A stretch of DNA of 64,000 bases from Halopiger aswanensis (GCF_003610195.1 NZ_RAPO01000002.1:806001-870000); one strand, 5' to 3'. Shown: positions 17,772 to 26,744, counted from the first letter of the stretch. Program-made: numbers and translations. Notes: generated from the letters alone by a model not told the origin.

Positions 17772-18557
17772 CTAGCGGCGACGAGACAGCCAGACGCCGC
17801 CGCCGATCGCCACCAGCGAGCCGACGACGCCGGGGCCGGGCAGGGAGTCGCCCGTTCCCTCGGCAGCCGTCCCGCCGTCGTCCGCCGGCTCGATCGCGGC
17901 CTCGTACCCCTCGAAGGAGGTGTTCGCGTCCCAGACCGCACGCTCGGCGGTCCGGTCGGCCGGTGTCGGATCGGACGCGGCGAGTTCGTACCCGTCCGGT
18001 AGCTCGAGGACGACCGGCCGATCGGCCGTGAATCCGCTGGCGAACGGCTCGGTCACGCGGAGGGTCCCGTCCGCCGTCGCCGCGAGGCCGCGCCAGTCGG
18101 CAGCCACGGAGACGACACCGCGGTCGCCCCCATCGACCGTCTCGAACGACGTGCGGACGTTTTCGACGGTCATCTCGCGCCCGGTTTCGGAAGCTGCCTC
18201 GGCGGCGATCGTCCGAAACCGCTGCTCGGTCCGCGCCTCGAGGCGGTCGCGCTTCGTTTCGTTCTCGCGCAGCGAGTCGAAGGCCGCTCGCTCGGCTTCG
18301 TCCGTCAGGTCGAACGCGACGCGGACGGTCACCGTCGCGTCGCCGTCGTCCTCGAGGGCGACGACGAATGCCTCGTCGGAGGCCGCCCGGTCGTCGCCCT
18401 GCTCGGCGCTTTGACCGGTACCGACGCCGGGGCTTGCGGCGGCGCCCCCGGTCGCGGCGACGGCGACGAGCGCGAGGGCGAGGAGCCACGCGGCGTACGT
18501 TCGCAGACGTCCCCGACCGCGATCAGTTCGTGGATTCGTCCGTTGTATCGGTCTCAT
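17772..18557 (-). CDS. Secreted protein with PGF-CTERM-like C-terminal sorting signal (DUF7345-like)
   Basis: The 261-residue protein has an N-terminal hydrophobic signal after a basic segment (RTYAAWLLALALVAVAA near 21-37) and an exported domain at about 55-215. It ends in a tripartite tail: PGPGV, a hydrophobic stretch and SRRR. This resembles the PGF-CTERM signal that archaeosortase A cleaves to lipid-anchor surface proteins, and artA is at 35272. The exported domain is paralogous to that of the protein at 20140: both have a ~20-residue Arg/Glu helix followed by a T(or S)GR.MT motif. The ATG at 18557 lies inside the end of the upstream gene, a 35-base overlap suggesting coupled translation. 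An in-frame upstream extension is only the shadow of the acidic tail there. Confidence 0.72.
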   Translation of the reverse strand: MRPIQRTNPRTDRGRGRLRTYAAWLLALALVAVAATGGAAASPGVGTGQSAEQGDDRAASDEAFVVALEDDGDATVTVRVAFDLTDEAERAAFDSLRENETKRDRLEARTEQRFRTIAAEAASETGREMTVENVRTSFETVDGGDRGVVSVAADWRGLAATADGTLRVTEPFASGFTADRPVVLELPDGYELAASDPTPADRTAERAVWDANTSFEGYEAAIEPADDGGTAAEGTGDSLPGPGVVGSLVAIGGGVWLSRRR

Positions 18558-19956
18558 TGTCGGTCTCGTCGTCTTCGTCGTCCTCGTCCGCGTCGTCTTC
18601 GTCGTCCGAATCGTCCCGTTCGTCACCATCCTCGCGGTCCGCGCCGTCCTCGGCACGGCGGTCGTCGTCCGCGAGATCGAGTTCGAGTTCGGCCTCGAGG
18701 TCGCCGTGGGTCACGTCGATCTCGAGTTCGTCCGCGCCGTCGGGGACCGCGAACGAGACGGTGCCGTCGTCGCCGGTGGTGCCGACGGACTCGTCGTTCG
18801 CGACGACGTCGGCTCCCGACACCGCACTGCCGTTGTGCGTCACCGTGACAGTCACGGTGCCGTTCTCGACGGTAGCGTCGGTCTCGAGCGCCCCGTCGTC
18901 GTCGCGGTCGGTCTCTCGTTCGTCGTCGTTCTCGCGCTCGCTTTCGTTTTCGCGTTCGTCTTCGTCCGCATCATCGTCATCCCGTTCGTCGATCTCCGGC
19001 GCTTCGGCGTCGTCAGCGTCGCCGGCGTCGGGCGCTTCGATCTCCTCCTCGAGTTCGAAGACGGTGCCCGTTTCGCCGTCGACGCTAATCTCGGCCTCGC
19101 CGGTCGCATTGCCGGTCAGGCTGAACTCGAACTCGTAGACGCCGTCGTCGGCGTCGCTCTCGCTTTCGTCGAGCGTCCAGTTGCCGTCGACGGCCGAGAG
19201 CGCGTCAGTTGCAGCCTCGCGTGCCTCGGACTGGGAGATGTCGAGGGAGCCGTCGCCGTCGCGCGGTCGCTCGAACTCGCGGCTCCGCTCGCCGTCCTCG
19301 GTTTCGGCTTCGATCGAGACGCCACCGCCGGTCTCGATCTCGATTTCGGCTTCGCCCTGCGCCTCGCCGGTGAACTGCCGGCGGAGCGCGTCGGTGCCCG
19401 TACTGGTCAGCTGGGCGACCGCGTCGCGCTGCTCGCGCAGTTCCGACGCGGACACGTTGGCCGCGTCGAGCGCGTCGGGCGAGACGTCGTCGGCTCGCTC
19501 GAGGAGCCGGTCGTAACTCGAGACGACGCCCTGTGCGCGGGCGTTCACCGACGCGAGCCGCTGGGCGTAGGTCGATTCGTCGATGTCGCCGGCCTCGTAG
19601 GCCGCGGTCGCCTCGTCGTACTCAGCCTGCAGCGTCGCGGATCGGTTCTCGAGGACCGCAGCACGGTCGGCGATCGCGGCCGCGCGGGCCTCGTCGTCGC
19701 TGTCGGTGCGTTCCAGCCGTTCCTCGAACGCCGCGTTTTCGAACTCCGTGCGCACCTCGTTGCTCGTCGCGGTGACGAGCGTCGAGAGCTGTGCGCCGGT
19801 CGTCACGGTGACGCTGTCGTTCGTCGTCGATTCGTTTTGGGTCTGGGTCGCCACACTGGCGCCGGTACCGGCACCGGCGCCGGCGACGACCGCCGGGCCG
19901 ATGGCGCTCGTACAGAGCAGTACAGCCAGGGAGGCGATCAGTAGTCGTCGGATCAT
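18523..19956 (-). CDS. Secreted acidic protein with PepSY-like and Ig-like domains (DUF7096-like)
   Basis: The 477-residue protein starts with a signal peptide or membrane anchor (MIRRLLIASLAVLLCTSAIG). Next comes a helical region at about 50-190, then a PepSY-like domain near 235-300 (SEAREAATDALSAVDGNWTL), an acidic linker, and a beta-rich carboxypeptidase-regulatory-like domain near 355-425 (GSAVSGADVVANDESVG). The extreme Asp/Glu tail has no sorting signal. I recall a haloarchaeal family DUF7096 with this layout. The start at 19956 is set by the signal peptide and a TATA-like GTTTATGG about 31 bases upstream. It overlaps the following PGF-CTERM-like gene by 35 bases. Function is unknown; extracellular sensing or adhesion is speculation. 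Confidence 0.72.
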   Translation of the reverse strand: MIRRLLIASLAVLLCTSAIGPAVVAGAGAGTGASVATQTQNESTTNDSVTVTTGAQLSTLVTATSNEVRTEFENAAFEERLERTDSDDEARAAAIADRAAVLENRSATLQAEYDEATAAYEAGDIDESTYAQRLASVNARAQGVVSSYDRLLERADDVSPDALDAANVSASELREQRDAVAQLTSTGTDALRRQFTGEAQGEAEIEIETGGGVSIEAETEDGERSREFERPRDGDGSLDISQSEAREAATDALSAVDGNWTLDESESDADDGVYEFEFSLTGNATGEAEISVDGETGTVFELEEEIEAPDAGDADDAEAPEIDERDDDDADEDERENESERENDDERETDRDDDGALETDATVENGTVTVTVTHNGSAVSGADVVANDESVGTTGDDGTVSFAVPDGADELEIDVTHGDLEAELELDLADDDRRAEDGADREDGDERDDSDDEDDADEDDEDDETDNETDTTDESTN

Positions 19957-20139
19957 CGTCGCTTGCGCATCGACGGGACGTCCCCATAAACGGGGTCGAT
20001 CATCGGGCCGATTTGCGGCGATTTGCACCGTTTGCGCGGATGCACGGGAGCCCGTTTGCACCGATTTGCATCGATTTTCTGTCTATTTTCTGCCCAGACA
20101 GTACGCTTATACGATAGCTCTCACAACAGCGGGGCACCC
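19957..20139. promoter_or_regulatory. Divergent promoter with 10-bp-phased direct repeats
   Basis: Between the two divergent envelope genes lie repeats of the type CGATTTGCAC starting at 20009, 20019, 20029, 20053, 20062 and 20072, with a weaker match near 20038. Spacings are about 10 bases, one helical turn. Flanking them are the minus TATA box (CCATAAAC at 19984-19991) and the plus TATA box (TTATAC at 20107-20112). The array lies exactly between the two core promoters and is likely a multi-subunit regulator site. Confidence 0.6.
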
Positions 20140-21315
20140 GTGAGAACCGTATTCGACTGCATCGTAACTGCACTATTTGTTGCTGTTCTTATACTATCGG
20201 CAGCGGTCGTTCCCGTCGGCGCGTCGACGGTGCCCGCCCAATCGGGTAGCGCGAGCGACGACACGTCCCTCATCGCAACGGCGGACCTCCCCGAAGCCGA
20301 CGCGACGGTCACGCGGATCGAACTCGAGGCGAACGGGACCGCCCGCTGGTCGATCTCGGTTCGGACGCGCCTCACGAACGAGTCCGACGTCGAGGACTAT
20401 CGGGCCTTTCAGGAGCAGTTTCGCGCCGACCGCGAGACCTACCGCGACCGGTTCGAGCAGCGGATGACCGGCGTCGTCTCGGGCGCGGCCGACGCGACCG
20501 GTCGGAACATGACCGCGTCGGCGTTTCGCGCGGAGACGTCGATCCAGGAACTGCCGCGGCGGTGGGGCGTCGTCACCTACTCGGTCACCTGGACGAACTT
20601 CGCCACGGTTGCGGACGACGCGGTCGTCGTCGGCGACGTGTTCGAGGGCGGCCTCTACCTCGGCGACGGCGACTACCTCGAGGTCGTGCCGCCCGCGGAG
20701 TACGAACCGACGGAGACGTCGCCGCCGCCGACCGAAACCGAAGGGCGGACGGTCGTCTGGACCGGGCCGGAGGAGTTCGCCGACCAGCAGCCGACGGTAC
20801 GGTTCGAACCCGCGGAATCGGACGCGACGGCCGCCGACGAGACGACCGCCTCGAGCGGGTCGTTCTCCCCGCCGCTCGTCGGCGTCGCGTCGATCGCCGC
20901 CCTCGCGCTCGTCCTCGGCGGTATCGCCGTCGCCGTCGTCTCGGACCGCAAACCCGTCGCGCGGATCCGCGCGAGACTCTCAGGTGCGTTCTCCTCCGCG
21001 AGCGGGCCGGCCGACTCGGCGGACGGAGAAGCGACCGGGGCGGCAACCGGCGTCGCCGACGACGGTGCAAGTTCGGCCGACGGAGCGGACTCCGCCTCCC
21101 CGCCGGATCCCGAACTCCTCACCGACGAGGACCGCGTCCGGCGCCTGCTCGAGCGAAACGGCGGTCGAATACGCCAGGCCGAGATCGCCGACGAACTCGA
21201 GTGGTCGGCCTCGAAGACCTCGCGGGTCGTCTCGGCGATGGCCGACGAGGGAACTGTCGAGAAGCTCCGGATCGGCCGCGAGAACGTGATCGATCTGCTC
21301 GAGGACTCCGAGTAG
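20140..21315 (+). CDS. Membrane-anchored protein with exported DUF7345-like domain and cytoplasmic winged helix
   Basis: The 391-residue protein looks like a one-component transmembrane regulator. Residues 6-28 are a signal or membrane segment (IVTALFVAVLILSAAVV). An exported domain at about 45-230 is paralogous to the secreted protein at 17772. Transmembrane residues 247-270 follow, then an Ala/Asp-rich linker. Residues 326-388 form a winged HTH (RIRQAEIADELEWSASKTSR). I recall the HTH as DUF7343-like. The GTG at 20140 is chosen because TTATAC is centred 30 bases upstream. Divergent from the secreted gene pair, it could sense an envelope signal and bind the phased repeats beside it; that is inference. 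Confidence 0.78.
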   Translation: MRTVFDCIVTALFVAVLILSAAVVPVGASTVPAQSGSASDDTSLIATADLPEADATVTRIELEANGTARWSISVRTRLTNESDVEDYRAFQEQFRADRETYRDRFEQRMTGVVSGAADATGRNMTASAFRAETSIQELPRRWGVVTYSVTWTNFATVADDAVVVGDVFEGGLYLGDGDYLEVVPPAEYEPTETSPPPTETEGRTVVWTGPEEFADQQPTVRFEPAESDATAADETTASSGSFSPPLVGVASIAALALVLGGIAVAVVSDRKPVARIRARLSGAFSSASGPADSADGEATGAATGVADDGASSADGADSASPPDPELLTDEDRVRRLLERNGGRIRQAEIADELEWSASKTSRVVSAMADEGTVEKLRIGRENVIDLLEDSE

Positions 21316-21399
21316 GGCTCGACTCGCGTACCGGCGGTCGGCGATCGATTCGGCGGGACGCCGACTGTCGCGCTCCCGACCGCCCCGAATCGCCCGCCG

Positions 21400-21405
21400 A
21401 AAAAA
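21400..21405 (-). terminator. T6 tract after the symporter gene
   Basis: Six adenines on the plus strand give TTTTTT on the minus strand, 19 bases past the stop of the symporter gene. Archaeal RNA polymerase terminates at such tracts. It also lies in the gap between convergent genes. Confidence 0.45.
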
Positions 21406-21423
21406 GCGAGCGGACCAGTGCAG

Positions 21424-22749
21424 TCAGTCGTCACCCGCGGCCGTGTCGCCGCCGACCTCGAGGCCCTGCGTCGGATCGGCCCACGAGCCGCTGGTAAAGT
21501 CGATCGCGTCGTTCCAGTGAGCGACGACCGTCGTCACCGCGAGGTCGCCGGTCACGTTCGTCATCGTCCGCAGGCGGTCGAGGATCGGGTCGACGCCGGC
21601 GACGAAGCCGACCACCTCGAGCGGCAGCCCCAGTTGCGTCAACACCAAGGTCAGCATGATCAGCCCGGTCCCGGGGACGCCGCCGGCGCCGATACTCGCG
21701 AGGACGGCGATGAGGACGACCGTCACCTGCTCGACGATCGTCAACTGGACGCCCACGAGGTTCGCCGCGAAGATGGCCACGACGCCCTGGTACATCGCCG
21801 TGCCGTCCATGTTGATCGTCGCACCCAGCGGGAGCGAGAACCCGTAGACGCTCTCGTCGATCCGCAAGTTCTCGTCGGCGTTGGACATCGTCACCGGCAG
21901 GGTCCCGCTCGAGGAACGGATCGAGAGCGCGGTGACGATCGCGTCCTTCGAGCCCGCGAGGAAGGCGACGGGGGACTGCCGGGTCAGCGCCATAATCAGC
22001 CCGCCGAGGTAGACGAGCCCGATGTGGAGCAAGATCGCGACGGTCAACGCGGCGATCAGCACCGCGAAGGAGGCGATGGCGTCGGCGCCGGCCTCGCCGA
22101 AGACGGCCGCCATCAGCGCGAAGACGCCGATGACGCCGTACTCCATGATGCCCCAGACGAGCTTGAACAGCGCCTCCGTCCCCGCCTCGACGATGTTGAA
22201 TATCGACTCGATTCCCGCCTGCACCGTCTCGTCGTCGCTCGACTCCTCGAGGTACAACAGCGCGAGTCCGAAGACGATCACGAAGAAGATCGTCGCGAGG
22301 ACGTCGCCCTCCGCCATCGCGCCGATCGGGTTCTCGGGGACGATGCCGACCAGCACCTCGACGAAGTCCGGCGTCTCCTCGGGTTCGAACTGGACGTCTT
22401 CGGCCAACGTCAGGCCCGTTCCCGGGTTCACCAGGTTGGCCACCGCCAGTCCGATGAAGACCGCGATCGCGGACATCGCGGCGTACAGCGCGATCACCTG
22501 GCCGCCGATCCGGCCCAGTTGCGCCGGCGAGATGCGTCTGATCCCCATCAACAGGGTAAAGACCACGATGGGGATGACGATCATGGACAGCAGCCGGACG
22601 AAGATATCGCCCAGCGGCTGGAGCACCGTCGCGGGCTGTCCGACCACCAGCCCGACGATCGATCCGAGGACGAACGCTGCACCGATCCGGTAGACGATCG
22701 GTACCGACCGGTACCGTTGCCAGTACGATTGGCTGTTTTGTGTTGACAT
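21424..22749 (-). CDS. Dicarboxylate/amino acid:cation symporter (DAACS family, GltP/DctA-like)
   Basis: The 441-residue polytopic protein couples uptake of an acidic amino acid or C4-dicarboxylate to sodium or protons. Family hallmarks are the re-entrant loop Ser-rich motif RSSSGTLPVT near 282, the unwound-helix motif NMDGTA near 318, the second re-entrant loop SIGAGGVPGTGL near 355, and DPILDRLRTMTNVTGD near 398 that binds the substrate amino group and carboxylates. A strong ribosome-binding site, TGGAGGTG, sits 7 bases before the ATG, so this mRNA is leadered. It is divergent from a frameshifted lipoprotein gene. Substrate cannot be decided from sequence alone. Confidence 0.92.
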   Translation of the reverse strand: MSTQNSQSYWQRYRSVPIVYRIGAAFVLGSIVGLVVGQPATVLQPLGDIFVRLLSMIVIPIVVFTLLMGIRRISPAQLGRIGGQVIALYAAMSAIAVFIGLAVANLVNPGTGLTLAEDVQFEPEETPDFVEVLVGIVPENPIGAMAEGDVLATIFFVIVFGLALLYLEESSDDETVQAGIESIFNIVEAGTEALFKLVWGIMEYGVIGVFALMAAVFGEAGADAIASFAVLIAALTVAILLHIGLVYLGGLIMALTRQSPVAFLAGSKDAIVTALSIRSSSGTLPVTMSNADENLRIDESVYGFSLPLGATINMDGTAMYQGVVAIFAANLVGVQLTIVEQVTVVLIAVLASIGAGGVPGTGLIMLTLVLTQLGLPLEVVGFVAGVDPILDRLRTMTNVTGDLAVTTVVAHWNDAIDFTSGSWADPTQGLEVGGDTAAGDD

Positions 22750-22884
22750 TCAGCACACCTCCAACTAACCCTTTCACAGCATCCGGCAAAAAGACCGGCG
22801 TCGTCCCGCAATCACCCCGAACGACTGGACGACCGTCAGTCCGGATCGTCCACCTATTTGTGCTGTCAATCATCTATGGGGTGT

Positions 22885-23351
22885 ATGCCCTCTCGAAGAC
22901 AGGTCCTCGCACTCGGCGGCGGGCTGAGCACGGTCGGACTGCCGGCTGTACGGCGCTTCGATCCGGCGGCAACTCCCTGACGCTGATTCTGCTGAACTTC
23001 GATTCCGAACCTCATACCCTAGCTGTCGAACTATCCCGTCCGAACGCCGACCGCTACTCCGAGGCCGTCGTGTTGCAAGAGCAGTACGACCTCGAGGCGC
23101 CGCCGGATGATCCCGATATCGTCGCGGGGAAACACCGGAAACCGGAGGTTCTCGAGAACGACCCGTATCACGTCAGGGTGCGTCTCGAGGACGCCCCCGC
23201 GATACACGGGACGTATCGGTACTATCCCGGGTGTCCGGACGACGAGGAGCCTGATTCGCTCTACATCGAAGTCCGGACCGAGTACGAGAGCGACGAGCGG
23301 TACATCCAGTTCACACAGGATCGCTGTAGCGGCAGTTCAGGCTGGTTCTAA
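22885..23351 (+). pseudogene. Tat lipoprotein gene broken by a single-base frameshift at the lipobox
   Basis: The ATG at 22885 starts MPSRRQVLALGGGLSTVGL, a twin-arginine signal, and a TATA-like CTATTTGT is centred 28 bases upstream. That frame stops at 22980. From 22941 the +2 frame continues as AGCTALRSGGNSLTLILLNF and runs to 23351. Inserting one base at 22939-22941 restores an L-A-G-C lipobox and a 155-residue lipoprotein with a small beta-rich domain and two late Cys. So this is either a recent deletion or a base-call error. The long plus-strand frame starting at 22740 lies over the symporter promoter and is not the real N-terminus. Function of the intact protein is unknown. Confidence 0.75.
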
Positions 23352-23462
23352 GTAACGTACTATCCGCCGGTCGTCTCGCGACGGGACCTACGTCCGCAAC
23401 CGCCGGCCGCCGTCGACCGCCAGTCGTTACGCTTTACCCCAACCAGCCCGAATCGGGGCCCA

Positions 23463-24953
23463 ATGACTGCCCAGACCGTCCAGCAGGGCGACCTCGTGAC
23501 CGTCATCGGGCTCGAGGTCCACGTCCAGCTGGAGACCGACACGAAGATCTTCTGTGGCTGTTCGACCGAGCCGACCGACGAGCCCAACGAGAACGTCTGC
23601 CCGGTCTGTCTCGGCCTACCGGGCGCGCTGCCCGTCCTCAACGAGGCCGCCGTCGAGGCCGCCGTCAAGATCGGCAAGGCCATCGACGCGGACATCCCCG
23701 AGGAGACCCGGTTCCACCGCAAGAACTACTACTACCCCGACCTGCCCAAGAACTTCCAGATCACCCAGTACGACGAGCCGATCTGCGCCGACGGCGAACT
23801 CGAGGTTTCCGTCGAGGGCACCCGCCGCTCGGTGACGATCGAACGGGCCCACTTAGAGGAGGACCCGGGGAGCCTCCAGCACGTCGGCGGCGGGATCGAC
23901 ACCGCCGACTACACGCTGGTCGACTACAACCGCGCCGGCACGCCGCTGATGGAGATCGTCACGGCGCCGGACTTCCGGAGTCCCTCCGAAGTGCGCGCGT
24001 TCCTCGCCGAACTCGAGGAAGTCCTCGAGTACCTGGGCGTCTTCAACGCCGAGCGCGACGGCAGCCTCCGTATCGACGCCAACCTCTCGATCATCCCCGA
24101 GGACGAAATCGACGGCGACGGCGTCGACGAGATCGGCGAGGACGCCCTCGCGGCTGCCAACCGCACCGAGGTCAAGAACATCTCGAGCCACAAGGGCGCT
24201 GAAAAGGCCCTCGCGTACGAGGAAACCCGACAGAAGAACGCGATCCAGCGCGGCCGCGCGGTCGAGCAGGAGACCCGCCACTGGGACGAATCGCGGGGCA
24301 TCACGGTCTCGATGCGCTCGAAGGAAGAGGAGAAAGATTACCGGTACTTCGAGGAGGCCGACCTGCCGCCGCTTCGCGTCTCCCACTGGAAGGAAGAAAT
24401 CGCCATTCCGGAACTGCCCTCCGCCCGCCGCGAGCGGTTCCAGGAGGAGTACGGTCTGAGCGAGGAGGCCGCCTCCAAGCTCACCTCGACCAAGCAGGTC
24501 GCGGACTTCTACGAGAACGTCGCACAGGAGTTCGACCCCGACCTCGCGGCGACGTGGGTCGCGGACAACCTGCTCGGCGAACTCAACTACCGCGACATGG
24601 AGATTACGGAGATCGAGGGCCGCCTCGAGGAGGTCACGCGGCTCGTCGAACTCGTCGCCGAAGACGAGATCACAGCCAAGAACGCCCGCGAGACGGTGCT
24701 GCGCTCGATGCTGGACGACGGCCGCACGCCGGACGAGGTCGTCAAGGAGGAAGGACTGGGCAAGACCGGCGAAGACGAGGTCCAGCAGGCAGTCGTCGAG
24801 GCGATCGATGAGAACCCCGGTGCCGTCGAGGACTACGAATCCGGCGACGACGGCGCGATCAACTTCCTCGTCGGCCAGGTCATGCAGAAGACCGGCGGCA
24901 GCGCCGACCCCGGCGACGTGAACCAGTTGCTCCGGGCCGAACTCGAGGGGTAA
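23463..24953 (+). CDS. gatB: Aspartyl/glutamyl-tRNA amidotransferase subunit B
   Basis: GatB, with GatA and GatC, converts Glu-tRNA(Gln) and/or Asp-tRNA(Asn) to Gln- and Asn-tRNA. Its kinase domain activates the misacylated acid with ATP. The 496 residues start with VIGLEVHVQLETDTKIFCGC and include CPVCLGLPGALPVLN, the two halves of the zinc-binding region, then HRKNYYYPDLPKNFQITQYD. The C-terminal YqeY-like helical tail ends DVNQLLRAELEG. A TATA-like GCTTTACC is centred 28 bases before the ATG, so the gene appears leaderless and monocistronic. gatA and gatC are not in the window. Confidence 0.97.
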   Translation: MTAQTVQQGDLVTVIGLEVHVQLETDTKIFCGCSTEPTDEPNENVCPVCLGLPGALPVLNEAAVEAAVKIGKAIDADIPEETRFHRKNYYYPDLPKNFQITQYDEPICADGELEVSVEGTRRSVTIERAHLEEDPGSLQHVGGGIDTADYTLVDYNRAGTPLMEIVTAPDFRSPSEVRAFLAELEEVLEYLGVFNAERDGSLRIDANLSIIPEDEIDGDGVDEIGEDALAAANRTEVKNISSHKGAEKALAYEETRQKNAIQRGRAVEQETRHWDESRGITVSMRSKEEEKDYRYFEEADLPPLRVSHWKEEIAIPELPSARRERFQEEYGLSEEAASKLTSTKQVADFYENVAQEFDPDLAATWVADNLLGELNYRDMEITEIEGRLEEVTRLVELVAEDEITAKNARETVLRSMLDDGRTPDEVVKEEGLGKTGEDEVQQAVVEAIDENPGAVEDYESGDDGAINFLVGQVMQKTGGSADPGDVNQLLRAELEG

Positions 24954-25101
24954 CCGCCGCACCGACGTTCTATCGACCACCGGTAGCGTACCGGTAGGCG
25001 CTGTCTCGGTTGGACTTTTGCCGCGGACCACAAGACCGTAGTTTCGTTCGAGTAGTAGTAAGAACCATCAGTTGATACTGCGACTAGTCACCGACAGCGA
25101 C

Positions 25102-25620
25102 ATGCTCGACCGGATTCCAGTCGGCGAACTCTCGTTGCTGATCGCGCTCGTCGCCGCTCTGCCGTATCTGATCAAACTCTGCCTGTATTACGGCTGGCAG
25201 CCAGCGATCGACGTCTCGTACGATACCGTTCTGAAGATACGGAACGGCTCTAACGTCCGGGTTCATGCGACGACTGAATACCATCTCGACCCGCAGATCC
25301 ACGAGCGAGCGGTTTCGGAACTGGCAACAAACCGACGCCGGGAGCCGCTGTTCGAGTCGGAGAAGCTGGTCATCGAGGACGAGGAATCCCGACTCGTCCC
25401 GGGGACGACGAACGGCATCCCGCTTACGCTCGAGCCGGACACCTCGCTCCGGCTCCGCCTCTATCCACGCGTGCATCTGTCTGAATTCGGACTGCCGCGG
25501 TTCTACGGCGACGTCGAACTTCGACCGCTCGAGTACACGATCGAGGCCACGCACTCGCGGGACGACGAGGACGGCACAGCGCGGCGATCCGAGGACGTCA
25601 TCGAGTCCGGACCGCAGTAG
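25102..25620 (+). CDS. Hypothetical single-span membrane protein
   Basis: The 172-residue protein has one N-terminal membrane segment (about 10-32, LSLLIALVAALPYLIKLCLY) followed by a soluble beta-rich domain with alternating charged strands. No family is recognised. The ATG at 25102 is preferred over a TTG at 25072 because a TATA-like TTGATACTG overlaps the TTG and is centred 26 bases before 25102. It stands between gatB and a metallo-hydrolase gene with its own promoter. The extracytoplasmic or cytoplasmic side of the soluble part is not clear. Confidence 0.6.
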   Translation: MLDRIPVGELSLLIALVAALPYLIKLCLYYGWQPAIDVSYDTVLKIRNGSNVRVHATTEYHLDPQIHERAVSELATNRRREPLFESEKLVIEDEESRLVPGTTNGIPLTLEPDTSLRLRLYPRVHLSEFGLPRFYGDVELRPLEYTIEATHSRDDEDGTARRSEDVIESGPQ

Positions 25621-25706
25621 CAGCGGTCGCGGCGAAAGGCCCGAAATCCGGACGGTTCGTTCCGCGACCCGTCGAATTATGGCCGTTCGGCGAATGGTGT
25701 CCCGAT

Positions 25707-26744
25707 ATGGACAGGATCACGCTGGACAACGAGGAGTTCGAGGGGCGCAATAACGCGTACGTCCTCGCCGACGAGAGCGCCGCCGGGGATGACGACCTCG
25801 CGCTCGTCGATACCGGCATCGCGACCACGGACGCGCGAACGCAACTCCGCGAGGGGCTCGCCGAGCGCGGCTACGACTTTACGGACGTCGACGCGGTCGT
25901 TCTGACGCACTTCCACCCGGACCACGCGGGACTGGCCGGCGAGATTCAGGCCGCCGGGGACGCGACCGTCTACGTCCACGAAGCCGACGCCCCGCTGGTC
26001 GAACAGGAGCCGGACGCCGTCGAGGACTTCGAACGACGCCGCCGCGAGTCACTCGAGCGGTGGGGCGTCCCTGACGAGCCCCGCGACGAACTGCTGGGAT
26101 TCCTCGCGGCCGCGGACGGTATCACGGGTGAGCCGGCCGACGTGACGCCGATCGAAGACGGCGACGTGCTCGAAGTCGGCGGCCATCGCCTCGAGACGAT
26201 CCACGCGCCCGGACACGCGGCGGGACTGTGTTGTTTCGAACCGCTCGAGGGCGAGGGTGACGACGCCACCGAGGCGTTCGTCGGCGACGCCGTCCTCCCC
26301 GTCTACACGCCCAACGTCGGCGGCGCGGACGTCCGCGTCGAGCGCCCCCTCGAGAAGTACCTCGCAACCCTTCGGCGGATCGCCGACCGCAACTACGACC
26401 GTGTCTGGCCCGGCCACCGGGATCCGATCGAGGACCCGACCGACCGCGCGCTGACGATCGCCGCTCACCACCGCGAGCGGACCGAAAACGTCCTCGAGGT
26501 TCTTCGGGAGCACGGACAGGCCGACCCGTGGACCGTCAGCGCTCACCTGTTCGGCGACCTCGCGGGTATTCACATCCTCCACGGCCCCGGCGAGGCCTAC
26601 GCGCACCTCGATCACCTCCGCCACGAGGGCGTCGTCGCGCTCGAGGACGGCGAGTACCGGCTGGTGGAACCAGATCGAGCGTTCGATCTCGACGATCTCG
26701 TCCCCGTACCCGTGCCCGATTCCGAAACGACGAGCGACGTGTAG
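25707..26744 (+). CDS. MBL-fold metallo-hydrolase
   Basis: The 345-residue protein has the full metallo-beta-lactamase signature: THFHPDHAG near 71-79 for two metals, APGHAAGLCC near 168, GDAVLP near 194 and PGHRDPI near 234. A C-terminal winged-helix-like domain from about 265 (HLFGDLAGIHILHGPGEAYAHLDHLRHEGVV) resembles the LACTB2/glyoxalase-II-like group. It likely hydrolyses a thioester or phosphodiester, but the substrate is unknown. A TATA-like GAATTATGG is centred about 29 bases before the ATG. It precedes the thioredoxin-like lipoprotein by 72 bases, which has its own promoter. Confidence 0.85.
   Translation: MDRITLDNEEFEGRNNAYVLADESAAGDDDLALVDTGIATTDARTQLREGLAERGYDFTDVDAVVLTHFHPDHAGLAGEIQAAGDATVYVHEADAPLVEQEPDAVEDFERRRRESLERWGVPDEPRDELLGFLAAADGITGEPADVTPIEDGDVLEVGGHRLETIHAPGHAAGLCCFEPLEGEGDDATEAFVGDAVLPVYTPNVGGADVRVERPLEKYLATLRRIADRNYDRVWPGHRDPIEDPTDRALTIAAHHRERTENVLEVLREHGQADPWTVSAHLFGDLAGIHILHGPGEAYAHLDHLRHEGVVALEDGEYRLVEPDRAFDLDDLVPVPVPDSETTSDV

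Noticed and set aside
18557-18656. N-terminal extension of the PGF-CTERM-like protein to 18656
   Set aside because: The extra Thr/Arg-rich residues are the shadow of the acidic tail of the overlapping gene; the signal peptide follows the ATG at 18557.
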